Below, one piece after another: positions 26,977-35,246 of a stretch of DNA of 64,000 nt. Positions within the stretch are counted from its first letter, which is position 1, and each line of letters starts with the position of its first letter. Made by a program: the position numbers and the translations under genes. The DNA comes from Nocardioides sp. LHD-245 (GTDB lineage: Bacteria > Actinomycetota > Actinomycetes > Propionibacteriales > Nocardioidaceae): assembly GCF_030929495.1 (NCBI RefSeq), contig NZ_JAVFWN010000018.1, positions 1-64,000 on the forward strand. The letters are read 5' to 3'. The notes below the pieces were generated by a model. It was not told the origin of the DNA, made no database searches, and worked only from the letters and a program-made list of their open reading frames with translations.

Positions 26977-27411
26977 TCACCCGGCCTCGGGGTCGACCAC
27001 CGCGGAGCCGACCGCCCGGACCAGCGGCTCGTCCGGGGCGCCCGGCAGGCGCAGAGGCAGGTCCACAGGCGCGGTGAGCTCGACGACGAGCCGATCGCCG
27101 TCGACCCGCACCGTGGCGCGGATCCCGGGATGGTCGATCGCCGCGCGACTGTCGCGGAGGTAGGCACGGACGGCCGCCTCGGCCTCCGCGCGCGAGATCG
27201 CGAGGCCGCCGGTCGCGAGCCCCCCGTCGTACACGTCGGCGCCCTGGGCGCCGACATCGGCCCCCTGGAGAGCGGCGCCGTCCGCCAGCGCGTCGAGCCG
27301 CTGTCGGGCGAGGTAGGCGGCGCTGGCGTCGACGACGACGGCGACGAGCAGCAGGACGAGCGCGGTGAAGGCGATGACGAGCGGCGCGGAGCTGCCACGC
27401 TCGCGGCTCAT
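26977..27411 (-). CDS. TadG-like pilus assembly protein
   Basis: This 144-aa protein begins MSRERGSSAPLVIAFTALVLLLVAVVVDASAAYLARQRLDALADGA, whose GS-x-A-P-hydrophobic helix is the N-terminal TadE/TadG-like anchor. It resembles the short actinobacterial pilus assembly TadG-related proteins (Rv3660c-region type). It sits last in the tad operon and overlaps the upstream tadE by 4 nt (ATGA). Confidence 0.8.
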   Translation of the reverse strand: MSRERGSSAPLVIAFTALVLLLVAVVVDASAAYLARQRLDALADGAALQGADVGAQGADVYDGGLATGGLAISRAEAEAAVRAYLRDSRAAIDHPGIRATVRVDGDRLVVELTAPVDLPLRLPGAPDEPLVRAVGSAVVDPEAG

Positions 27412-27863
27412 CGAGCCTCACCTGCCTCCTGGTAACGACCGATCGGGACCGTCGCCCGCGCGTCGAGCGCGAAGGTCGGCCGCCCGAGGCCGAACAGGTC
27501 GGGCAGCAGGGGCAGGGCGACCGAGGACGTCACCCGGACGGTGACGACCGAGGTGCCGGCGTGACAGCTGCGCGGGTACGGCGAGCAGGTGACCGTGACG
27601 TCGACCGGGACGTCGACCAGCCCCTGGTCGGCGAGTGCCTGCCGCGCGACCTCCCGGGCCCGCTGCTCGCCGGCCGCGTCGTTCGGCGCGAGCGCGTAGG
27701 CCCGGGCCGCCGCCCGGGCGGCGCCACTGACGCCGAACGAGCCGCGCTGCACCTCGAACACCGACAGGACGATCCACAGCAGGGGCAGCAGGAGCAGGAG
27801 TCCGAGCCACACCACCTCAACCAGGCCGCTCCCCCGCTCGCCCATCCGTCGGCGCGGCGTCAT
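27408..27863 (-). CDS. TadE-like pseudopilin 1
   Basis: The 151-aa protein starts with MTPRRRMGERGSGLVEVVWLGLLLLLPLLWIVLSV: the GSGLVE-x-hydrophobic helix is the TadE prepilin-like anchor with Glu at the +5-type position. TadE proteins are minor pseudopilins that help build Flp pili. It overlaps its neighbours on both sides by 4 nt, so the three small genes are translationally coupled. Confidence 0.85.
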   Translation of the reverse strand: MTPRRRMGERGSGLVEVVWLGLLLLLPLLWIVLSVFEVQRGSFGVSGAARAAARAYALAPNDAAGEQRAREVARQALADQGLVDVPVDVTVTCSPYPRSCHAGTSVVTVRVTSSVALPLLPDLFGLGRPTFALDARATVPIGRYQEAGEAR

Positions 27864-28240
27864 CGCGGGCGCTCCTCGACGGCCCGACCGGTGACCGTCA
27901 GGCCGATCGCGGGCCCGCCGAGCCCGAGGGCGGGGACCTCCGCGCGCACGACGATCTCGACGCCGGGCGCCCCCTCGACGAGGACCTGCCGCACCTCGAC
28001 GTCCTCGGCGTAGCGCCCCGCCAGCGCGTCGGCGATCTGCGCCCGGGCCCGGGCCACTCCGTCCCCCGGACCGCGATCCGCGGTGGCCGCCAGCCGGGCA
28101 CCCTCGGAGGCCGCGGCCGCGAGGGTCGCGCGCACGTGCAGGACGAGCGCGACCTGGAGCAGACCGAGCACCAGCGGCACGAGCACGAGGGTGGCCAGGG
28201 TGAAGTCGACCAGCGCCGAACCGCGCTCGCCCCGGCTCAC
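27860..28240 (-). CDS. TadE-like pseudopilin 2
   Basis: The 126-aa protein starts at GTG 28240 (VSRGERGSALVDFTLATLVLVPLVLGLLQ), again the GSALVDF TadE-type anchor but with Asp in place of Glu. The GTG overlaps the stop of the 54-aa pilin-like ORF by 4 nt. An upstream start would add residues of poor family fit, which favours GTG 28240. Confidence 0.82.
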   Translation of the reverse strand: MSRGERGSALVDFTLATLVLVPLVLGLLQVALVLHVRATLAAAASEGARLAATADRGPGDGVARARAQIADALAGRYAEDVEVRQVLVEGAPGVEIVVRAEVPALGLGGPAIGLTVTGRAVEERPR

Positions 28241-28401
28241 CGCACGGAGTCGAGCGCCGACTGGAGGATGCCGACGAGCTGGGGCTGGGCGATCCCCCAC
28301 AGCGCCACGCCGATCGAGATCGTCATCAGCGTGATCAGCACCCAGCCGGGCACGTCCCCGCGCTGGTCGGGCCTTCTTCTGGTTCGAGGCGGTCGGTGCA
28401 C
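28237..28401 (-). CDS. Small membrane protein, candidate Flp pilin
   Basis: This 54-aa ORF starts at GTG 28401 and has GGAAGGA at a good distance upstream. It has a basic N-terminus (HRPPRTRRRPDQRG) and one long hydrophobic helix (WVLITLMTISIGVALWGIA) ending QSALDSVR. Size and position between tadC and the tadE genes are those of Flp pilins. It lacks the classical G|xxxxEY prepilin cleavage motif, so it may be a DUF4244-like divergent pilin or another small membrane protein. Confidence 0.7.
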   Translation of the reverse strand: MHRPPRTRRRPDQRGDVPGWVLITLMTISIGVALWGIAQPQLVGILQSALDSVR

Positions 28402-28430
28402 GGTGGTTCCTTCCGAGATTCCGTGGCGGG

Positions 28431-29357
28431 TCAGTAGCTGAGGGAGAGGCCGATCAGGCCTGGCCAGAAGGCGAAGAGCACCGTCGTGGGCAGGATGAGG
28501 AAGACCACCGGCAGCATCATGGCGATCTCCTTGCGCGAGGCCTGCTCGATCAGCTCCCGGCGGCCGGCCTCGCGGACGTCGGCGGCCTGGGCGTGCAGGA
28601 CGTCGGCCAGCGGGGTGCCGCGCTCCACCGCCACCGCCACCCCGTGGGCGAAGCGGGCCACGACGGTCAGCCCGGTGGTCGCGGCGAGGTCGTCGAAGGC
28701 GTCGGCGACCGGCTGGCCGGTGCGGATCCGCGCCAGCAGGTCGCCGAGCTCACGGGACAGCTCGCCGCCGCTGCGCCGCACCACCCGGTCCAGCGCGCCC
28801 ACCGGCGACTCCCCCGCCGCGACGCTCAGCGCGAGCAGCTCCGCCACGGTCGGGAACTCGGCGAGCATCGCCGCCTCGCGCCGGCGCACCTGGGCGCTGA
28901 GCCGGTTGTCGCGCAGCAGGACGCCGCAGGCGAAGGCGCCCAAGCACGCCAGCGCCAGCGGCAGCGGGCTGCCGGGGCTGGTCCAGGTGCGGAGGACGCC
29001 GTAGGCGGCGGCGATCGCGAACCCCACCAGCCCCCACTGCACCTGGTGCACGCGGAACTCGTGGAGCGTGAGCGGGCTGCCCGCGCGCGCCAGCCGGCGT
29101 CGTACCGACGTGGCTCCGCCGACCACCCGCTCGACCCCGTCGGCCGCCTGGCGCAGGACCGGGGCGAGCACGACGGCGGCCGAGCTGCGGGCGCCGGCCG
29201 CGGGCGTCGTACGCCGGGCCGGGGCGAGGTCCCGGACGTAGGGCAGCACCCGGTCCTCCAGCCGCGGGCGGCGGATCGCCACCACCCGCGTCGCGACCAG
29301 CCCGAGGCCCAGGGCCGCGGTGAGACCGAGCAGGGCACCCGTGGCCACCGCGCTCAC
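28431..29357 (-). CDS. TadC-like membrane platform protein (type II secretion F family)
   Basis: The 308-aa protein has transmembrane helices at both ends and in the middle, plus a cytoplasmic GspF-type domain (about residues 145-265, with LAEFPTVAELLALSVAAGESP). It pairs with TadB to form the inner-membrane platform on which the TadA ATPase works to add and remove pilin subunits. GTG 29357 overlaps the tadB stop by 4 nt. Confidence 0.88.
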   Translation of the reverse strand: MSAVATGALLGLTAALGLGLVATRVVAIRRPRLEDRVLPYVRDLAPARRTTPAAGARSSAAVVLAPVLRQAADGVERVVGGATSVRRRLARAGSPLTLHEFRVHQVQWGLVGFAIAAAYGVLRTWTSPGSPLPLALACLGAFACGVLLRDNRLSAQVRRREAAMLAEFPTVAELLALSVAAGESPVGALDRVVRRSGGELSRELGDLLARIRTGQPVADAFDDLAATTGLTVVARFAHGVAVAVERGTPLADVLHAQAADVREAGRRELIEQASRKEIAMMLPVVFLILPTTVLFAFWPGLIGLSLSY

Positions 29358-30205
29358 TGAAGGATCCTTCGCTCGGCGGGGAGCCGGCCGAGCCGCATCA
29401 TCAGTCGGTAGGCGACCGCGCAGGTCCCCGCGCCGACCACCAGGACGACCAGGCCGGCCGCGGACTGGTAGCGCTCGATGACCGTCGGCTGGCTCGACAT
29501 CACGACCAGTACGATCCACGGCGCGGCGACGGCGACACGGGCGCCGTTGACCGCCCAGGACTGGCGCGCCTCGAGCTCGGCGCGGGTGCGCAGGTCGTCG
29601 CGCAGGTAGCCCGACAGGTGGCGCAGCAGCCGGCCGAGCTCGCCTCCGCCGACCTCGCGCGCGATCCGCAGACCCTCCACGACACGGTCACCCACCGGAT
29701 CGGCGAGCCGGTCCTTGAGCCGGTCGAGGCAGTCGCCGAACCGGCCCGAGACCTGGTAGTCGAGCGCGAACGCGTCGAAGGCCGGGCGCAGCGCGTCGGG
29801 ACCGCGGACGCCGAGCGCGGCCACCGCGTCCGGCAGCGACATCCCCGCCCGGACCGCCGACGCGAGATCGTCCACCGCCTCGGGCCAGACCTGCGCGAAC
29901 TCACGGCGGCGCCGGCGTGCCCGACCCGCGACGACCGCCCAGGGCAGGTAGCCCGCACCGACCGCCAGCACCGCCGCGATGGGCACCGTGCGGGTGACGC
30001 CGAGGACGACCACGAAGCCGGCCGCGCCCGCGCCGAGCGACAGGAGCGCCAGCGAGCGGGGGGCGACGTCCCGCAGCCCGGCCTCCGCGAGGAGCCGCTG
30101 CGTGGGGCCGGCCGCAGCCGCCGGCCGGTCGGCGCGCGGCCATCGGAGGGCCGCCCACACGAGCAGGCTGCCGATCCCGAACCCCAGCCCGACCAGGGCG
30201 CCCAA
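29354..30205 (-). CDS. TadB-like membrane platform protein (type II secretion F family)
   Basis: The 283-aa protein has two N-terminal helices, a GspF-type domain (WPEAVDDLASAVRAGMSLPDAV, residues about 105-240) and C-terminal helices. It is the TadB half of the tad pilus platform. It starts with TTG 30205, only 3 nt after the tadA stop, with a GAGGCGGG ribosome site inside tadA. Confidence 0.87.
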   Translation of the reverse strand: MGALVGLGFGIGSLLVWAALRWPRADRPAAAAGPTQRLLAEAGLRDVAPRSLALLSLGAGAAGFVVVLGVTRTVPIAAVLAVGAGYLPWAVVAGRARRRRREFAQVWPEAVDDLASAVRAGMSLPDAVAALGVRGPDALRPAFDAFALDYQVSGRFGDCLDRLKDRLADPVGDRVVEGLRIAREVGGGELGRLLRHLSGYLRDDLRTRAELEARQSWAVNGARVAVAAPWIVLVVMSSQPTVIERYQSAAGLVVLVVGAGTCAVAYRLMMRLGRLPAERRILQ

Positions 30206-30208
30206 CGC

Positions 30209-31477
30209 TCAGCCCGCCTCGGCGAGCAGCCCGACGACGTCGACGCCGAGCCGCTCGAACCGCTCGAGCCGCGGCGGCAGCCCGATCCCCCGCCGCAGCG
30301 CGCCGTCGCGCCACTCGAACACCGGCTCCGTCTCGATGACGTCGCCCTCCATCCGCCCCGGCACCGCGACGATCTCGGTCACCCGGCGCGCACCGCGCGG
30401 GTCGAGGGCCAGCTGGACGACGAGGTCGACCGAGGCCGCGACGGTGGGGACGACGAAGCGCGCCGAGATGTTCTCCCCCGCCAGCAGCGGCAGCGTGCAG
30501 ACCTTCGTCAGCGCCTCCCGGGCACTGTTGGCGTGCAGCGTGCACATCCCCGGCAACCCGGCGTTGAGCGCCAGCAGCAGATCGAGGCACTCCTCCGCCC
30601 GCACCTCCCCGACGATGAGCCGCGACGGCCGCATCCGCAGCGACTCCTTGACCAGGTCGCGCAGCCGGATCTCGCCGGTGCCCTCGAGCCCCGCCTGCCG
30701 GGTCTGCAGGGCGACCCAGTCAGGATGCGGGAAGCGGACCTCGAAGACCTCCTCGGCCGAGATCACCCGCTCCCCGCCGGGGATCGAGGCGGCCAGGCAG
30801 TTGAGCAGGGTCGTCTTCCCGACGTGGGTCCCCCCGGTCACCAAGATGTTGAGCCCGGCCCGCACCGAGGCGTCCAAGAAGCGCGCCGCCGGCGCCGTGA
30901 GCGTGCCGAGCTCGACCAGCTCCTCGAGCCGCGACGCACGCACCACGAACTTCCTGATGTTGACCGCCGAGAATCCGCGCGCCACCCCTTGCAGGACGAC
31001 GTGGAGCCGGTGGCCCGCCGGCAACATGGCATCGACGAACGGCCGGCTCAGGTCGATGCGCCGACCCGTGGACTTCAACATCCGCTCCACCAGCTCGGCC
31101 ACCTGCGCCTCGCTGAGCACCAGGTTGGTCAGCTCGTGCCGCCCGTGCCGCGCCACGAACACCCGGTCCGGACTGTTGATCCACACCTCCTCGACGGTCG
31201 GGTCGTCGAGGAACGGCTGCAGCGGTCCGAAGCCCGCCACGCGCGCCACCAGCTCCGCGACCAGCCCGTCGGGGTCCGCGACCGGCGCCACCACACCCGT
31301 CAGGCTGCGCTCGTCGTGCTCGCGCACCAGCGTCGTCGCCAGACGCCGCACGACGGGGACGTCACGCTGCGGATCGATCCCCTCCCGGCGTACGACGGCA
31401 CGCAGGTCCTCGTCGAGGCGCATCACGACGTCGTCGGACGCCGGCGCGACCACGACCGGTGGCTGCAGCAGGGCCAT
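30209..31477 (-). CDS. TadA/CpaF-type secretion ATPase
   Basis: The 422-aa type II/IV secretion ATPase has an N-terminal helical domain and a C-terminal motor with Walker A GGTHVGKTT, Asp box (EEVFEVRFPHPDW region) and Walker B LIVGEVR. It drives Flp pilus assembly. The Walker A has His-Val where most homologs have Gly-Ser (GGTGSGKTT), an unusual but still motif-compatible change. ATG 31477 was chosen for the GGGGAG ribosome site. TadZ/CpaE is not next to it here. Confidence 0.9.
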   Translation of the reverse strand: MALLQPPVVVAPASDDVVMRLDEDLRAVVRREGIDPQRDVPVVRRLATTLVREHDERSLTGVVAPVADPDGLVAELVARVAGFGPLQPFLDDPTVEEVWINSPDRVFVARHGRHELTNLVLSEAQVAELVERMLKSTGRRIDLSRPFVDAMLPAGHRLHVVLQGVARGFSAVNIRKFVVRASRLEELVELGTLTAPAARFLDASVRAGLNILVTGGTHVGKTTLLNCLAASIPGGERVISAEEVFEVRFPHPDWVALQTRQAGLEGTGEIRLRDLVKESLRMRPSRLIVGEVRAEECLDLLLALNAGLPGMCTLHANSAREALTKVCTLPLLAGENISARFVVPTVAASVDLVVQLALDPRGARRVTEIVAVPGRMEGDVIETEPVFEWRDGALRRGIGLPPRLERFERLGVDVVGLLAEAG

Positions 31478-31744
31478 GACGACTCCCCGAGATAGGACGG
31501 CACTGGCTGCCAGCACCGTAGGCCACGGTCGACGAATCGGGAAGGGTGACTTCGCGACCTGTGGAGAACCAGGAAGAGCGGCGAACCAGCGGCGGGGGTG
31601 CTCACCGTCAGACCCGGGGTGGGTCGCTCCGGTTCGTCGATGTACCGACGCGGGAGACGCCAGAGCCTCCGCCGAGCACTCCGAGCGGTCGTGAGCCCGC
31701 AGCGACTCCTTCGCCACCAGTGCCAGTGAGCTGTCAGCGTCGGG
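31478..31744. other. Intergenic stretch upstream of tad operon
   Basis: This 267-bp stretch likely holds the tad operon promoter. I see no clear promoter boxes, operator, RNA gene or protein gene in it, and no tadZ fragment. Confidence 0.5.
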
Positions 31745-32107
31745 TCATACCGTCGGTGTCTCGAAGTACGTGCTGCGTTCGATGATCAGGTCCTCCTTGA
31801 CCGTGAAGAAGTCGGCGAAGCCGAGAGTCACACTCGAACCGTCCCGGAGGCGGCCGCTGAAGCGGCCTTCGACGGCGGCTCGATCCGGAGCGCCGACGAG
31901 AACACCCAGGAGCTCATGCGTCCCCTCCGCGATGACTCTCCTCCTGTCGTAGAACCCCAGGAGCGCCTCGCGCCCGACCATCGGCTCATAGCCGGGACGG
32001 CGGTAGACGGCATCGTTCGCGAACAGGTCCACAACGTCGGCCGGAGTGGGCGAGTCGACGGTCTCGTAGTACCGGCGGACGACCGCCTCGACCTGCTGAC
32101 GGTTCAC
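31745..32107 (-). CDS. SnoaL-like/NTF2-fold protein
   Basis: The 120-aa protein, starting at GTG 32107, has the SnoaL-like pattern: VVRRYYETVDS near the start, DAVYRRPGYEPMVGREALLGFY, then TLGFADFFTVKEDLIIERSTYF. This small cone-shaped fold is used by ketosteroid isomerase-like enzymes and by many binding proteins, so no substrate is implied. It lies at the edge of the D-amino-acid island, 174 bp from the DUF1445 gene, and may not belong to it. Confidence 0.75.
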   Translation of the reverse strand: MNRQQVEAVVRRYYETVDSPTPADVVDLFANDAVYRRPGYEPMVGREALLGFYDRRRVIAEGTHELLGVLVGAPDRAAVEGRFSGRLRDGSSVTLGFADFFTVKEDLIIERSTYFETPTV

Positions 32108-32281
32108 CGCGCCGCGCCTCGGGCCTCAATAGCGGAGCACGGACGCGCCGACGCCGGACCGACCCAGCGGGACCGCGCTTCCGGTGCTCTCCGAACCTTC
32201 GACATCACAGATGCCCTGGCCGCGACCTCATCGGCAGAGGGGGCGGGCAGTGCGACGCACCCACGTGCACCACCACCGCGG

Positions 32282-33118
32282 TCAGAGCGCGGCATCGGCT
32301 TCCGACGACCGATCGGAGACGAACATGTGCTGGGCGTAGTGCGTGAAGGTGTAGCGCGGTCGCGCCGACTCCACCGCAAGCTGGGGGGTGATACCGCAGC
32401 CCCAGAAGACGGGGATATCGCCGTCCTTCATGTTCGGGGCATGACCGAAGTCGACGGCCGACAGGTCGGCGATGCCCAGCGCCGCGGGATCGCCCACGTG
32501 CACGGGAGCCCCATGGCCCCAGGGGTAGCGCGACGTCACCTGGACGGCCCGGGCGACCTGGTCGGCCGGGATCGGCCGCATGCTGACGACCATCGGGCCC
32601 GAGAACTTGCCGGCCGGCGCACACTGCCGATCCGTGATGTAGACCGGCGCCGGAGTGTCGGCCTCGATATGCCGCAGCGGCAGACCGGCTGCGAGCATGG
32701 CCTGCTCGAAGGTGAGGCTGCAGCCGAGCAGGAAGCCGACGGCGTCGTCCTCCCACACGTCCACCAGGTTGAGCGGCTCCGACTCCAGCTCACCGTTGCG
32801 GAAGACGCGGTAGCGGGGAAGGTCTGTTCGCACGTCCGCGTCAGCGGCGATCTCCCGCACGATCGGCGAGCCGACGTCGAGCACCTCGAGCAGCGGGACC
32901 GGCTTGGGATTGCGCTGGCAGAAGAGGAGGAAGTCGTAGGCGTCCTCCTTCGGGACGATCGCGAGGTTGGCCTGGAGCTGCCCCAGCCCGAGGCCGATCG
33001 TCGTGTCCGTCCAGCGCTCCTCGCGGATGACCTGGCGCAGCGCGCCTGCGTCCAGTCGAGCGGCATCGACGCGGCTCAGGCCCAGATCGTCTGATGTGTC
33101 GATCAAGTTGTCTGCCAT
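32282..33118 (-). CDS. DUF1445 protein, D-glutamate cyclase family
   Basis: The 278-aa protein fits the DUF1445 / D-glutamate cyclase family: EDAYDFLLFCQRNPKPVPLLEV, YRVFRNGELE, VGFLLGCSLTFEQAML, SGPMVVSMRP and GHAPNMKDGDIPVFWGCGITPQ are all family-type blocks. The eukaryotic D-glutamate cyclase domain converts D-glutamate to 5-oxo-D-proline, and many bacterial members are labelled putative hydro-lyases. In this setting a role in D-amino-acid handling is plausible. ATG 33118 gives the expected N-terminus. It is separately promoted, downstream of the XRE-cupin gene. Confidence 0.85.
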   Translation of the reverse strand: MADNLIDTSDDLGLSRVDAARLDAGALRQVIREERWTDTTIGLGLGQLQANLAIVPKEDAYDFLLFCQRNPKPVPLLEVLDVGSPIVREIAADADVRTDLPRYRVFRNGELESEPLNLVDVWEDDAVGFLLGCSLTFEQAMLAAGLPLRHIEADTPAPVYITDRQCAPAGKFSGPMVVSMRPIPADQVARAVQVTSRYPWGHGAPVHVGDPAALGIADLSAVDFGHAPNMKDGDIPVFWGCGITPQLAVESARPRYTFTHYAQHMFVSDRSSEADAAL

Positions 33119-33139
33119 AACGGACAAAATAGGGAAACC
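33104..33139 (-). promoter_or_regulatory. Start region of the DUF1445 gene with shared motif
   Basis: CAAGTTGTCTG at 33104-33114 is identical to the 11-mer at 43190-43200 in front of ridA. On the coding strand TTGTC-N10-GACAA spans the start codon, so a repressor bound here would block initiation. The 11-mer overlaps codons 2-5, so coincidence cannot be excluded. Confidence 0.35.
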
Positions 33140-33209
33140 CTCGGCCCCGGTCAAGGCCTCCGGAGAAGTGCTCGGGTCGTACCGCGCCGAAGAGCGCGAC
33201 TGGGCGCCG

Positions 33210-33833
33210 CTAGTGCTGAACGGCGCTGTGATGGAGATCCATCGTCGCGGGGTACTCCATGATCAGCGCGGCCAGCACGGGGGCCGCGGACAGCGCCTGG
33301 TAGCTGTGGGGGACGTCCGCCGGGAAGCTCGCGTAGTCTCCCGGCCCCAGGGTCACCGCCTGGCCGACCGGCCCCGTGCTGAGCTCGCCCTGGATGACGA
33401 GCACGTGCTCGTGCACGCCGGAGGGGTGGGTGTGCCCCGGCGTCGCGATGCCGGGCTCCACCGTCAGGTGCAAGAGCTCCAGCACGTTGTGGTTGAGGCG
33501 AAAGCGCCTCAACAGGCGCGCGACCAACGTCTCTCCCACGACATTGGGGCCCGACTCCGCCCGGATGACCTGTACCGCCGGGGGCTCGGCCTCGGTGAGG
33601 AGCTCGCTCAGGGGCACCTTGAGCGCGTTGCTGACCGACCAGATGGTGTCGATCGTCGGGTTACCGCTGCCGGCCTCCATCTGGTAGAGCGTGGCTCGGG
33701 CCAGCCCGGAGGTCCGGGCCAGGGAGGACAGCGAGATGCCGCGGGCGTTGCGGACCCGCTTGAGGTTCCTGGCCAGGACGTCGTCGATGCCCGAAGGCGC
33801 CCTCGCCCCCTGCCCCGCGTCGTCACCCGTCAC
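33210..33833 (-). CDS. XRE-cupin transcriptional regulator
   Basis: The 207-aa protein has an XRE helix-turn-helix at about 18-75 (ISLSSLARTSGLARATLYQMEAG) and a C-terminal cupin at about 105-195 (HTHPSGVHEHVLVIQGELS, GDYASFPADVPHSYQA). Regulators of this class sense small molecules, often amino acids or their products, in the cupin. It lies between the DUF1445 gene and the D-serine dehydratase-like gene, so it is the natural local regulator of the import and degradation island. GTG 33833 is the start. Confidence 0.88.
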   Translation of the reverse strand: MTGDDAGQGARAPSGIDDVLARNLKRVRNARGISLSSLARTSGLARATLYQMEAGSGNPTIDTIWSVSNALKVPLSELLTEAEPPAVQVIRAESGPNVVGETLVARLLRRFRLNHNVLELLHLTVEPGIATPGHTHPSGVHEHVLVIQGELSTGPVGQAVTLGPGDYASFPADVPHSYQALSAAPVLAALIMEYPATMDLHHSAVQH

Positions 33834-33901
33834 CCGTCGCCCTCCCTGCCCGTTGCCTCGTCACTGATCCGTCTTCGAGTTGGTCATTCTTCCCCAAGGA
33901 C

Positions 33902-35227
33902 TCAGAAGAACGTGAAGACACCGTCGACCACGGTGTAACTGTCGTCGACGACCGGGAGGTACGCCCACTTGTCGAAGGCGCCGCACGGGTGGCTGATGCC
34001 GCTCACCAACCAGTCACCGACCGCGAGGTCGGACTCAGGCGGCAGCCGCACGAACGCGTGCTGGTCGTTGAGCGCCAACACCTCGAACGCGCCCTCCACC
34101 TCCTGCCACCCGTCGACGCCGGGGCGCGAGGTCCGCAGCGGCACCGGGAGCCGGTAGTCGTAGGGGACATCGCGCTTGCCGATGCCGACGATCGCCAAGT
34201 CGGGTCGCGGGCGCGACCACACGGTGGCCCAGACCTCCAGCGACTGCGCGAGCAGCCCCTTGCCCACGCCCGGCCGGCCGCCGAGGAAGGAGGTCTCCTC
34301 GTACATCTCGACGTCGTGGGTCACATAGCAGCCGCTGCGAAGGATGGTCTGCACCGGGACGTCGAAGGCAGCCGGGCCGACCGTGTCGGTGACGATGTCG
34401 AAGTAGGAGCTGCCGCCGGAGGTGACGATGATCCGTTCGCCCTCGCACAGTCCGGCCTCAGCGACCTCCCGCACCAGCCGGTGCAGGTCGTCCATATAGA
34501 CCTGCACTGCCGCCAGACGCTCCTCGAGGCTGTCGGCGGGCACCAGTCCTTCGAATGCCGAGACACCGCGCAGCGAGACCGCCGGTGACTGCGCCGCTCG
34601 CCGCGCGACGGTCAGCGCGTCGGGCACCGACCTGACGCCGCTGCGGCCATTGTCGTATCCCAGTTCGACGAGAACCGGAAGCGGCGTGCGGGAGGCACGC
34701 TCGCTCACCACGCCCTCGATGATCTCGATGCCGGCGAGGCTGTCGACGTAGCAGAGGAACTCGAACGGCGCTCCCTCACCGCCGCGCGCGGCATCCAGCT
34801 CATCGAGGATCCACGCGATCGCGACCGGGTCGACGAGCTCGTTGGCCATCAGGATCGCCGGCACTCCGAAGGAGCGCATCAGGCGGACCTGCCATGCGGT
34901 GGCCGCCGTGATGCCCCAGGCTCCCGCCTCGAGCTGGCGGGCGAAGAGTTGAGGCGCCATGGTCGTCTTGCCGTGCGGCGCCAGGTCGACCCCGTGCTCA
35001 CGGCAGTAGTCCGCCATCACCTTGATGTTGTGCTCCAGCTCCCGTTCCTTGAGCAGCATCAGCGGGAGGTCGAGGTCCCCCTTGAGCACGTTCCACTTCC
35101 GCTCGGCCACCTCGGCCGCGCGCAGCGACTCGCCCGGGTTCAGGAACAGCCCTTTCGTGCGCGCGTCCAGGACCTGGTCGCCCAGCTCCTGGACGCGCTC
35201 GCGGACCACGGCGAGCCGCTGCGTCAC
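33902..35227 (-). CDS. D-serine dehydratase/D-threonine aldolase-like PLP enzyme
   Basis: The protein of about 441 aa has an alanine-racemase-type N-terminal barrel with the PLP lysine in APHGKTTMAPQ, VELGYDNGRSGVRS and SGGSSYFDIV, and a C-terminal domain with HPCGAFDKW. The His-x-Cys pair matches the zinc site of eukaryotic D-serine dehydratases. Members deaminate D-serine or cleave D-threonine; the exact substrate here is uncertain. I chose GTG 35227; an ATG at 35257 overlaps livJ's end. It is the second gene of the livJ transcript. Confidence 0.87.
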   Translation of the reverse strand: MTQRLAVVRERVQELGDQVLDARTKGLFLNPGESLRAAEVAERKWNVLKGDLDLPLMLLKERELEHNIKVMADYCREHGVDLAPHGKTTMAPQLFARQLEAGAWGITAATAWQVRLMRSFGVPAILMANELVDPVAIAWILDELDAARGGEGAPFEFLCYVDSLAGIEIIEGVVSERASRTPLPVLVELGYDNGRSGVRSVPDALTVARRAAQSPAVSLRGVSAFEGLVPADSLEERLAAVQVYMDDLHRLVREVAEAGLCEGERIIVTSGGSSYFDIVTDTVGPAAFDVPVQTILRSGCYVTHDVEMYEETSFLGGRPGVGKGLLAQSLEVWATVWSRPRPDLAIVGIGKRDVPYDYRLPVPLRTSRPGVDGWQEVEGAFEVLALNDQHAFVRLPPESDLAVGDWLVSGISHPCGAFDKWAYLPVVDDSYTVVDGVFTFF

Positions 35228-35246
35228 GCCGGCGCCCCGCTCGCCC

